DNA of 64,000 bases from assembly GCA_905250075.1 (NCBI GenBank), contig CAJNOP010000018.1, positions 496,001 to 560,000 of the forward strand. The letters are read 5' to 3'. The stretch's first letter is position 1. Each line of letters begins with the position of its first letter. Origin of the DNA: Rotaria sp. Silwood1 (taxonomy: Eukaryota > Rotifera > Eurotatoria > Philodinida > Philodinidae). Of this stretch, positions 24,152 through 34,935 are shown piece by piece. The notes below the pieces were generated by a model. It searched no databases. It saw only the letters and a list, made by a program, of their open reading frames with translations, and was not told the origin of the DNA. A program made the translations under genes and the position numbers.

Positions 24152-27100
24152 ATGTTATTTAGTGGAGTGTATCATAGCTCATCAGAAGAGGTTCTTTCCG
24201 ATGGTGAAACGACATCATCAATAACATCAGATGCTACATCAAGAACAACGACAAGCGATACTTGGTATGATGTTAAAAGTGATTTTGAACAACAACCAAT
24301 AACACAGTTTGATCATACTACAGAGGCGAATATAAGAATGAAAACATTTGATGATCATGATGAAGATTTAATTAGGTCAATCAATGACATATATATCGAT
24401 GGTGGTACTACCGAAGACATAGACAATATGAGAGCTACTGAAAATAATCTCCATGATATTCCTAATCAACATAACCAGAAACAAGACACACCAAAAGAGT
24501 GGGTGAATCCATATTGGGGTATTCATCGGTTACCGACAACGAAAGTAACAGGGCCACGAATTCAAGGAAACATAGAAAGTTCTAAAACTCACCGGTAAGA
24601 ATATTTTAATTATTGATTATTTTTGTTTTTAACTTATATTTACAAGGATGCACTATTTGGTGTTTTTTTAATAGTGCGTCATCAAACACAACAATACAGC
24701 AACTCATACCTGGTTCTATTTTAATTAATGATAGAGACGAAATCGAAGACCCATTATGGAAACAGAGAAATTCAAGCGTTGAATCTTTAACATCTAGCAA
24801 TTCATTTCATCCCGGTGGACAATATATATCAGATGAACGCGGTGGTCGAGGAGGTTTTCTTGCACCAACGCATGTTCAACATCACACTGCAACGATACCG
24901 TCTGATTTACCTGAAAATTCTACAGATAATTTTACTTATAAACAGTATAATTCATCGTCTGATGATAGTTCTCGCATGCAATCACCATTAAATCATGAGC
25001 AAACTTCATCAGAACCAGACATCTACGAAAATAAACAATGGGAAAATTCATATTGGTTAGCATCAAATGAACTAGATACTGAACTCACTACAGATACGAC
25101 AACAAGCTCGACTCCTTCTCTTATTTCTGGCCTTCAACAGAAGGAGACTTTATTTCCAAAAGAGGAGTCAATTTCTCTTTTACAAAATACTGATTCAGAG
25201 CCACTATCAAGTTCAATTGAAATACCTTGGCCCCATACTAATTGGGAGACAAAACTCATTGGACATCCAACATCAGCAACAGATGAAACGCAATCAACAA
25301 CATCATCGACCGGATCTTGGAAACATAACGAATCTCACACACCAACATTCGAAAACCAACAAGACGAAACATCGAGGCATTCAGCTACAGAAGATAGTGC
25401 ATCGGACGACTTCATGTCTCCTGAACAAAACAATAGTTCCTCGGAACATCTCTCTTCGGACGATGAAAAATCCAACACCTCGGCACCTGCTAGGCAAGAA
25501 GACCTATCGAAGGATAATCCAAATTCGAGACACAATACATCTGAAGCAACAATATCCTCAAAACAATCAGATACACCGACAGCAACTGTCGATTGGAACC
25601 ACTATCAATCTCATGCTACGACATCATCAAAACACCAAGACACACCCTGGGTGAATCCATATTGGAAAGATTATAAGCCTCACATTATTACTTCGTCAAA
25701 AGCACAAGATAAACCGTGGGTTAATCCGTATTGGAAGGACTATAAGTCTCATAGTGCTACGCCGTCCAACCAACAAGATAAACCATGGGTAAATCCTTAT
25801 TGGAAAGACCAAAAGTCTCCAACTGTCATCCCGTCAAAACAACAACAGAAACCATGGGTGAATCCTTATTGGAAAGACTATACGCATCATATTCCTAGCA
25901 TGTCGAAACAGCACGATAAACCATGGATCAATCCCTACTGGACAGACTATCAGTCTCGACCTGTCACACCGTCAAAACAACAAGATAAACTATGGGTCAA
26001 TCCGTATTGGAAGGACTATAAGCCTCATACGACTACAACATCGCAGCAGCAAGAAAAACCATGGGTGAATCCTTATTGGAAAGACTATAAGCCTCGAACT
26101 ACCATGCCGTCAAAACAACAAGAGAAACCCTGGGTCAATCCTTATTGGAAGGACTATAAGACTCACACCACTACGACGCCAAAACAACAAGCTAAACCAT
26201 GGACCAATCCTTATTGGAAAGACTATAAGTCTCGAACTGTCAGGCCGCCAAAACAACAAGATAAACCATGGGTCAATCCGTATTGGAAGGACTATAAGCC
26301 TCGAACTGTCACGCCGTCAACACAACAAGATAAGCCTTGGGTAAATCCTTATTGGAAAGATTATAAGCCTCGAACCGTCACGCCGCCAAAACAACAAGAT
26401 AAACCATGGGTCAATCCGTATTGGAAAGACTATAAGCCTCGAGCTGTCAGGCCACCAAAACAACAAGATAAACCATGGATCAATCCGTATTGGAAGGACT
26501 ATAAGCCTCGAACTGTCACGCCGTCAAAACAACAAGATAAGCCTTGGGTCAATCCTTATTGGAAAGATTATAAGCCTCGAACTGTCACGCCGCCAAAACA
26601 ACAAGATAAACCATGGGTCAATCCGTATTGGAAAGACTATAAGCCGCGAACTGTCACTCCGTCAAAACAACAAGATAAAGCATGGGTCAATCCGTATTGG
26701 AAGAACTATAAGCCTCGAACCGTCACGCCGTCAAAACAACAAGATAAATCATGGGTCAATCCTTATTGGAGAGACTATAAGCCGCGAACTGTCACTCCGT
26801 CAAAACAACAAGATAAAGCATGGGTCAATCCGTATTGGAAGAACTATAAGCCTCGAACTGTCACGCCGTCAAAACAACAAGATAAGCCTTGGGTAAATCC
26901 TTATTGGAAAGATTATAAGCCTCAAACTGTCACTCCGTCAAAACAACAAGATAAAGCATGGGTAAATCCTTATTGGAAAGACTATAAGCCTCGAGCTGTC
27001 ACGCCGCCAAAACAACAAGATAAACCATGGGTCAATCCGTATTGGAAGGACTATAAGCCTCGAACTGTCACGCCGTCAAAACAACAAGATAAGCCTTGGG

Positions 27101-29223
27101 TAAATCCTTATTGGAAAGATTATAAGCCTCGAACTGTCACGCCGTCAAAACAACAAGATAAAGCATGGGTCAATCCGTATTGGAAGGACTATAAGCCTCG
27201 AACTGTCACGCCGTCAAAACAACAAGATAAAGCATGGGTTAATCCGTATTGGAAGGACTATAAGCCTCATACGGCTACGATATCGAAACAGCAAGATAAA
27301 CCATGGATCAATCCTTATTGGAAAGACTACAAGTCAAGAAGTGTCACGGCGTCGAAACAACAAGAGAAGCCATGGGTTGATCCGATTCGAAAAGACTACA
27401 AGCCTCATACCGTCACGGGGTCGAAGGTGCAAGATAAACCATGGGTCAATTCACTCTGCAGCGACAATAAAACGCCAATGTCGACTTTGTCGAAGACGCA
27501 AGATATTCTATGGGTGAATCCCTATTGGAAAGATTGGAAGCCAGGAGGTTTGAATAGATCCCAACAATATCAGAATGTACCTTTCGCAAGCGGTAAGTGG
27601 CAAACTAGTGCATCACAAACTTCAACAACTACTAAGGAAAGAAGTTTGGAAGGAGCGAAACAACAGGATAAACCATGGGTTAATCCGTATTGGAAAGACT
27701 ACAAGCCTGATACTATGAAGCCTTGGAAACCGCAAGATAAACCGTGGGTTAATCCATACTGGAACGATAATAAAACTCTAAGGTCGATTACTTTGCAGAA
27801 ACAAGGTATACCATGGCAGAACCCCTATTGGAAAGATTGGAAGCCAGGCTCATTTAGTACTTCGCAACAGTACCGAAATGTGCGTTTCAAAAGTCCAAAC
27901 CGGCATAGTGGTGCATCACCAAGTTCAGAAACTGGTGAACAACGGGATTTCAAAGAAGCAAAACTGAAAGATAAACCATGGGTGAATCCATACTGGGACA
28001 ACAATAAAACGTCAACGTCGACTTTGTCGAAGAAACAAGATATACCATGGCAGAACCCCTATTGGAAAGATTGGAAGCCAGGGTATTTTAATAGATCCGA
28101 AGAGTACCAACATTTAGGTTCGAAGAATCCTCAGTCGCAAAATGATCGACCGCAAACGGCTGGAACTACTAAAGTTGAAAGTTTTGGAAAGACGAAAGAA
28201 AAGGATAAGGCGTGGGAGAATCCTTATTGGAAGCATGAGCATATATCAAGTACTGTACCAAGATGGGCATCGAGTGCATCAAAGAGAAGCAAATATGGCA
28301 TCGAATTAACTAATGCATGGATAACGGACAATGTGTCGCCTCCTGATCATAGAGTTCCACCTATTCCATCATTTTATAAACGCATCTACCCTGTTAATAT
28401 ACCCCCAGCTTCAATTCCACTGTCGACAACGATTAACAAAAATAAATCACAACCTGATAAAGAACCGATGCATCTGGGGTCGAGCAGTATTCCAGATGAA
28501 ATATACAACAACGGTGTAAAGAACGATGATGATTTTTCACCATATACAATTGATCGTCAAGGAATAGCGCACTACCAGTCACAACCGTCATCATCTTTTA
28601 TGACCGAAAATAAAACAGTTCAGTTCGCTACTTCTCCATCAACTACTGAGAACCGAATGTCATCTACATATTCCACTAATACTATTCCAGTACAGGAAAA
28701 ACATACCATGGCACCAAAATCATCTATGTCTAATGTTACAACACAATATCTAGCAATTAAAACAACTCCTTCGTCTACAACTAACTCTCGACTATTGGAA
28801 CCTTTGAATTCTCTACATGCTTCATCATATTCACCAACCAATTATCCATCATCAACTCATTCTCGAGTACCTCTAATCACTCTAGACGAATTACATGATA
28901 TTCAACATGCGCTTCGTTTATTGGAGATCAACCCAAATGCTATACCTACTATAGAAACATCTCAACAACATATAGCAACAGTTTATGCTAATGATGAAAA
29001 AGCTCCTCATCTACCGGTTAGATCTTTATTTACAAATAACGCTAATAAGCAATCTATACAACAACCATCATCATCATCATCCTATCCGCGAAATGAGCAA
29101 TCCACTTTTTTGTCTAATACTAAATCTCAACAATCGCCAATAGCGTCTTCATCAAAGAATTCCTCAAATCCGAACGACATTTTCAATAGATTTATTCAAC
29201 CAGGATCTTTCAATCATATTTAA
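24152..29223 (+). CDS. giant W-V-N-P-Y-W tandem-repeat protein, ~1663 aa
   Basis: Unknown family. Exons 24152-24594 and 24675-29223 (80 bp intron, GTAAGA...TAG) join in phase to 1663 residues. Residues 1 to ~465 are Ser/Thr/Asp/Gln-rich and low-complexity, with one early W-V-N-P-Y-W copy (~residue 117) and a diverged W-E-N-S-Y-W. Residues 470-1090 are 27 contiguous 23-residue units of the pattern D-K-P-W-V-N-P-Y-W-K-D-Y-K-P-R-T-V-T-P. Residues 1091-1340 hold further 23-residue units alternating with three 55-residue units that start W-x-N-P-Y-W-K-D-W-K-P-G. The C-terminal ~320 residues are again Ser/Thr/Pro/Asn-rich. No catalytic domain or transmembrane helix is seen. No signal peptide follows the ATG at 24152, but an AG at 24163-24164 could mark a 3' splice site, so a leader exon may have been missed. 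Lys/Tyr/Trp/Pro richness recalls extracellular structural or adhesive proteins; this is inference. Confidence 0.85.
25639..27501 (+). repeat. coding minisatellite, 27 x 69 bp
   Basis: Twenty-seven exact-length 69 bp units in frame, with no indels: the D codon that opens the first unit at 25639 and the one after the last unit at 27502 are 1863 bp apart (27 x 69). Central units (~26250-27250) are nearly identical even at synonymous sites and include units of the same variant type (P-S-K versus P-P-K, D-K-A-W versus D-K-P-W) in mixed order. Outer units are more diverged. That gradient points to recent internal duplication or gene conversion in the centre. Confidence 0.95.
27433..28203 (+). repeat. 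78-residue higher-order repeat, three copies
   Basis: Downstream of the simple array, a 23-residue unit (D-K-P-W-V-N...D-N-K-T...) is followed by a 55-residue unit (W-x-N-P-Y-W-K-D-W-K-P-G then a Gln/Ser/Thr-rich tail ending near K-Q/K-E-K). This pair occurs three times, starting near 27433, 27736 and 27970, with one extra 23-residue unit between the first two. The first unit of the first pair is also the last (27th) unit of the simple array. The 55-residue units have diverged more than the central array and are therefore probably older. Confidence 0.85.
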
Positions 29224-31620
29224 TAAAACTATTATTTTTTTTAAAATCGTTTCTTTTATCATTTTTTTATCATATTTTATTAAAGAAAACAAAATAAAAT
29301 TTTTTCAAGGTTTTTTTGTCATTCTAAAACAAAATCCTCTCTAGAAGATTCTCAAAGAAGTGTGACAAATAAATATTTGTGTATTCAGCATGAAAATTAT
29401 TTACTCGGATAGAAAGTCACTAGAGGAAAAAACACAGACTTTGAAACAATCTCACCTGTACAAATATTATTCTTCACAGTAGACTTGATCGTGAACACGA
29501 TAATAAAATCAACATCAAGATGAACAAACTAGTTGTTTTGAGCATAAGTTCATCATTCAATAAGCAATAATATTCGTACACGTGTACTACAAATAGCAAC
29601 TCAAACAACCAACCAAGACGTTTTGAATTTTTATTTGACAAACAGTAAAACGAATCGTTGGATGACTTCTCATTTTCTTCATTCAGGTGTAGGTATGGAG
29701 ACACAAACCATTTATGGATATAGATGCCGTACTTGCTCGAATGTTATTTCATATATGATTTTTACGTTCGAAAGTTAAATTCGAATCAGAATCGTAAGGG
29801 AGCACTCTAGCTAGAGGTGAAATTTTGTGTAGCTGAATTTTAAAAGTACGGATAAGGGCGTCACACCTTTGTGCAGATGTTTAAGAAAAATTCAAAAAAT
29901 ACTAAAAGAACAAATTCTGATAATCACTTATATTACAATGAACACATATAAAGATAATTGAAAACGGTCAATCTAGGTTACCTACAGATAATGAATATAC
30001 TTTCAGATGTTTCTTGTAATAGATTTCATCATATTCTCGACTCAATTATTAGGAATATTCAAATTAACTAAAGGAATAAAAATGATCATGTTTTTTTTCT
30101 GTTGATTAACATCAATAGTATCATAAACATTGAGATACGCATTTTGATGGAAAAATTCAATTTATGAACATACTAAACCTTATTTTAATAATTGATATTG
30201 ATGATGAAATGAATTCAAATTTCTTTTTTAAGTTTTTGAATTTATCTTAATGTCGTAGAAAATAATTCAGTCTCATATAAAGTATAAAACGCTTAATAAA
30301 TATGATATCTAATAAGATAGTTTCATGGATTACTATTGATTAAAGTAGATTTAACTTGACTCATGAACAAACAGGGTTGACTCATATTATGCCCTATACA
30401 AATGTCAATTTTGTAATTTCTTCATGTAATATGCAATTTAATAAAGGTTGACAATTACTTTTCTTTCCTTTTTTATAGTTTCATATTATGTAAGACATCG
30501 TGACAAAAGTAAACGTGTTAATAAACCTTTTCTTTCATGTTATTATAAGTAATAAAAATTGAACTATATGAAATTTTATCTTTCCATCACGCACTTTTCG
30601 TTATTTGATCTTGTTACATAAACACAAGATATTAAATCATCTTACTATAAAATTTTTAGCATAGAAACTGTTTCATCAACTTGAACATTTTGATTCATTT
30701 CTAAAAGTAATCAAAGTTTCTATTGTAGAATCTTTTTTATGTAAGTCTATTTAACCTTTGAGTTTAAAGTGCACTTCATATTCTGTGAGTACGGTACCTT
30801 TTGTTCATGCACGTGAAGGCCTTTTTTACGTTCTAGAGAAAATGTGCCTCGTTTCTCTTGCTTACTTGTAAGTAAAGTACGGTTGAAATACACGTCACGT
30901 TGTTTTACATCGTTTATTATGTATATATAAATACTAGTATATAAAAATGACTGATTTAAAGTAAATTTTATTATTGATCATTTGTCAAACTAGCACCATT
31001 TTTTCATTTCAAACTATATTCAATACATTTGAAGACGTAAAATATTATTAATAATTCAACTAATCAATATTTGACATTCAGGCAAATATTCGTTGCAATT
31101 AATAAAATTTTTACACGAAATCTCAATCAAAAAGAAAACTTCTGATAATGAATGATCATCTGAATTGTTGTTCTGCATATTTCTATGCAAGATTTACTAA
31201 TGACGATACATTATTAGGTAAGCAGATAACATGTTTTTTTTTCTGTGAGAATTGGTCATAATAATTGCCTGAGAATTGGTCTTCGAGTTAGTTTGAACTT
31301 CATACTCAGAAAGATATTCTTTATTTTAGAAAAGACATATCTTTTAAAATGAAGTTTTTCTTCAAAGAACATTATAACAATAAATGAACACTGGAGTTCA
31401 TTGCCATTTTCTTTTCAGTATGACTTGATCGTTACCGTTTTGTTCTATTGCGTGTCTAACGAATAAGAACTTATTCGTTATGATATAGATTCAGCTGAAG
31501 TTATGAAATGGTTCAATAAAGACTATTGTCGAGGGTAATGACAATATCATTCTTTTCGTTTATCCCAGAAATACCTCCCGGAAGAAGATCTTAATAACTA
31601 TTTGCAAGATGAATTAAAAA
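29224..31620. other. intergenic; possible decayed or tiny gene near 31148-31617
   Basis: AT-rich sequence after the repeat-protein gene, with no recognised family. At 31148 an ATG opens a 70 bp frame ending at GTAAGC (31218). An AG at 31487-31488 opens a second segment in matching phase, and a third follows at 31569 to a stop at 31615-31617. Joined, they would give only ~54 residues, and the second intron would be 34 bp, so this is weak. The segment abuts the inverted-repeat element that begins at 31621. Confidence 0.3.
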
Positions 31621-32327
31621 CTATAGTCCGTTCAAAAAGTCCGTGCGTGTGACTATTTTTTGAATAGCTCGAGAAAGCAAACAGCTAGAGACCTGCGGTT
31701 TTCACCAATCGAAAGAGGAGGAGTTAGGACGTCTTTTTCTCTGATAATGCGTCAGACGAAATTCTTTTAAAACTGATCATCTTTGAAAAATATAGAAAAG
31801 AATGCATGAAAGTGACATACAATACACATGAAGTTTCGATTATGACCTTTGATTTAGATAGAGCGACTTCAGATCTATAGTTCAAAACATAATACACTTT
31901 CTTACGTTTCATTACATTTTCATCGAAGTATCCAGCTGTTTTGACAAAAAATGGAAAAACGTAGCAAAATATCAGCAAAATTCCCTATTATTTGCGCATG
32001 TAAATATATGATTTCATTTGGTCAATATTAGAATGCAATTAGAGAGTCATTTGCGTTGCATCTTGAACTATAGATCTGAAGTCCCTCTATCTAAATCAAA
32101 GGTCATAATCGAAACTTCATGTGTATTGTATGTCACTTTCATGCATTCTTTTCTATATTTTTCAAAGATGATCAGTTTTAAAAGAATTTCGTCTGACACA
32201 TTATCAGAGAAAAAGACGTCCTAACTCCTCCTCTTTCGATTGGTGAAAACCGCAGGTCTCTAGCTGTTTGCTTTGTCGAGTTATTCAAAAAATAGTCACA
32301 CGCACGGACTTTTTGAACGGACTATAG
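31621..32327. mobile_element. 707 bp inverted-repeat MITE
   Basis: Arms of ~265 bp (31621-31885 and ~32062-32327) are inverted copies with well over 90% identity by eye, separated by ~176 bp. Each tip begins CTATAGTCCGTTCAAAAAGT. A TA duplication with tips TAGTCCG is possible at each end (CTA|TAGTCC), which would suggest the Tc1/mariner group, but this is not certain. The open frames at 31724-31978 (-) and 32018-32224 (+) encode nearly the same peptide because they are the two arms read outward; neither is a gene. No transposase. Confidence 0.88.
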
Positions 32328-33413
32328 CTAGTATTCTGATTTCCCATTAACTGATATTCCTAGGTAAAGAATAATATGAATCAAACCTCTGAATGGAATG
32401 AAGTTTTCGTTTCATAAGTGTTTTTCCTATGAAAGAATGTCGACTTTGACTAATGGAATATGGATCCTGGATACTTTTATAAGAACAATGAGTCATAGAA
32501 CTTATTTTGCACTAAACATTAACCTCTTCCATAAATAGAGAATTTCTTTTCTTTTTCTTTGACGTATTCATTTATGTGAAAGGCTTTTTTTCTATAAAAG
32601 TTTAAACAAGTTAAAATAACACTCATCTTGTAAAGTGTTGTTTGTACTGTACGACCATTTAAAATTCTGAATGTTCTTCCTCTATGAATGTTGATTATTT
32701 GGATAAAATGTCATAGTCATAAGAAATATTTGCTATCTCCACTTCATATTAATCTTCAACATAATTTTTCATAAGCTTGTTTTAGAGAATAGCAAAAGAT
32801 ATATACCGCATTGTACCAGAGTATGTAAGGATCTTCAGTAGCCGTTATCCATATGAAAAAAATCAAGTAAATTCATCAGAAGCTAAGAATTCATGAATAG
32901 AATATACACTAGTGGTGAAGTTCAGTAAATTCAAATGGATATCTGTGAATTTCGATAAATTCACTATTATATTCGTTGAAATTCAACAAGATGAATAATA
33001 TAAAAAAGTTAATATATGAAATTAACTAATATCAACGAGAATCGATAGAGAAGAAACTTAGACGATGATATAAGAAAATCATGGCTGTAAATTCAAGACT
33101 CGAAAAAAATCATATATAGCACGAACTGTCTCATGAGTAAAGTCCACCAGTTTGATTCGAGGTTCGACAGGCTCTAGTTGTTACCATGGAACGATTGTTT
33201 CATTCTCTCCTAGCCCATTTGAAAACTTAATTTAAATTATTATAATTTCCATTGTCAGCATAGAACAGAAGATTTTCATAAATTGGCTCATTTTCAATGA
33301 GTGCTTTGATTGTACAATAGAAAAATATATTTTTGGTCGTTTTGTAGGATAATCTTAAATGTAATTTAAAATAGTATGGAACTGTTATTCTTTTTATTTC
33401 ATTAGATCTTGCA
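32328..33413. other. intergenic, nothing recognised
   Basis: AT-rich DNA between the inverted-repeat element and the small membrane-protein frame. An AG at 33404-33405 after a T-rich tract lies 8 bp before the ATG at 33414 and could be a cis- or trans-splice acceptor. Confidence 0.4.
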
Positions 33414-33671
33414 ATGATGGATTATTTTGATGATGAGAAAAACGAGAATTATTTATTATCGAATGATGATCAATCATTAAGAAATCGTTTATTAGCATTT
33501 ACTACAGATCATTCATTTTGGTTTCGTATGTTCCTTTTCATCATCGTTATTACTATTTATGTATTTATAATTATTTATTTATATAAATATTTATTTATTC
33601 AAAGAAAATTTCTTGATTCATACATTAATAAGCCGTCAGCTGAAACTAAAATTGGTATAATCAACAATTAA
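33414..33671 (+). CDS. putative small single-span membrane protein, 85 aa
   Basis: A single-exon frame opening with two ATG codons. Residues 1-35 are acidic then polar (D-D-E-K-N-E-N...), one long hydrophobic aromatic helix spans ~38-62 (F-L-F-I-I-V-I-T-I-Y-V-F-I-I-I-Y), and a basic/polar tail follows. The layout is that of a single-span (signal-anchor) protein. Support comes from the acceptor-like TTTCATTAG 8 bp upstream of the ATG and from a normal-looking hydrophilic N-terminus. There is no family match and the frame is short, so it could be a chance ORF or the last exon of a longer gene. Confidence 0.45.
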   Translation: MMDYFDDEKNENYLLSNDDQSLRNRLLAFTTDHSFWFRMFLFIIVITIYVFIIIYLYKYLFIQRKFLDSYINKPSAETKIGIINN

Positions 33672-34196
33672 AACTACTTTTCAAGAATTGATTTTCTATT
33701 TCAATTGTATATATTTTTAATTGTACAGTAGAAAAGATTGCTCAGTTTTCTAATTATATATTGATAATCAATTTCAAAAAACCAAGCTCTAAGTTGTTTC
33801 CTGTCAAATAATATGAATAAGTATTCAATGAATTTTCTCTGCCATATCGATAAAATTAAATCTTTGATCCATGATACAATTTGATTCAATCATTTATTTT
33901 GAATAGTAATATGGCATTGCTTTGAACTAACTCTATCACTTATGTAAACTACTACTTGTTTGATTATATTAAACATGATTTGAAATTGTTGTGATAATAG
34001 ATGTGGTAGAGTTTTTTTCTAAATAAAATACTGATGTATATATTTTTTGGTTCATCCATATTTGACTTTGATAAATTTGTTTGTACAAAGAGTACGGAAA
34101 AGTTTGATGGATAATATATCAAAGAGCAGCAGCAATTGTAAAATAAAATAATTTTTTTTTCGATGATATAAAATTGAATAATCTATACTAAATCCA
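33672..34196. other. intergenic, nothing recognised
   Basis: AT-rich sequence following the small membrane-protein frame. The minus-strand frame at 33701-33889 has no supporting signal. Confidence 0.4.
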
Positions 34197-34935
34197 TTAA
34201 GGCCCCCCCCCCCCCCTCAAAAATCGATCTCTGCTCAGGAACGTTCAAATGGGCTGAAATTTGGAGCATATGTTGGGGCTGAAGTGAGGAGGCTGTGGTA
34301 AAATTTTCAGGTCGATATCCCGACGTTTGACAGAGATATGAACCAAAACAAGGGTCAAAAATAGCTCCTTTTCTGTCCAAGATTTCTCGGTCCGGGCTCT
34401 GTCAATATATTTAAATTTTTTTTGTTTGAAAGAGCATCTCAGGATGCAGGGCAATATAGAGTCCTTTTTTTTGAATTCTTACTTTTTTCGCGGAGAAAGG
34501 GGCTCACAAGTTCAATGACTCAAAAAACGCGCCAAAAATTGATGTCCAGTCACATAAGTGTCTGTCTATATAATAAAAAATAAAGCTTAATTAAAAAAAG
34601 GACTCTATATTGCCCTGCATCTCGACGCGCTCTTTCAAACAAAAAAAAAATTTAAATATATTGACAGAGCCCGGACCGAGAAATCTTGGACAGAAAATCA
34701 AAAAATCATAAATTGAGAAAAAATGAAAAAGATTTTTTGTTTTTTTTGAAAATAGCTTATTTTTCGAATAAGAGTCGACAGAAATCTTCAAAAGTTTTTG
34801 GAAAAAAAGAGGTGTTGAGTAAAAATTTTTGTTGTTTATGAAAGATCTAAAGACGGGCTAGCTTCCCATGCATTTATCTCAATTTTGACAATTCTCACGA
34901 AAATTGACTTTTTTGAGGGGGGGGGGGGGCCTTAA
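34197..34935. mobile_element. 731 bp TTAA-flanked palindromic element with poly-C/poly-G tips
   Basis: TTAA at 34197-34200 and 34932-34935 flank an element whose tips are GG followed by 14 C then TCAAAAA on the left, and the exact mirror (TTTTTTGA, 13 G, CC) on the right. Internally, 34371-34480 and ~34595-34700 are inverted copies around TTTCTCGGTCCGGGCTCTGT and GCAGGGCAATATAGAGTCCT. The short open frames here (34183-34791, minus) are fragments of these arms and non-coding. TTAA duplication suggests a piggyBac-type target, but the tips do not match the 5.8 kb element, so it is a different family. Non-autonomous. Confidence 0.85.

Noticed and set aside
25217..25654. A 145-codon frame overlapping the repeat protein in another phase
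   Set aside because: Shadow of the long coding exon; its composition follows from the codon bias of the true frame.
31724..32224. Two frames encoding almost identical peptides on opposite strands
   Set aside because: They are the two arms of the 707 bp inverted repeat; no start context, domain or splice support.
34183..34791. Minus-strand frames of 65-69 residues
   Set aside because: They lie entirely inside the palindromic 731 bp element and mirror each other across its arms.
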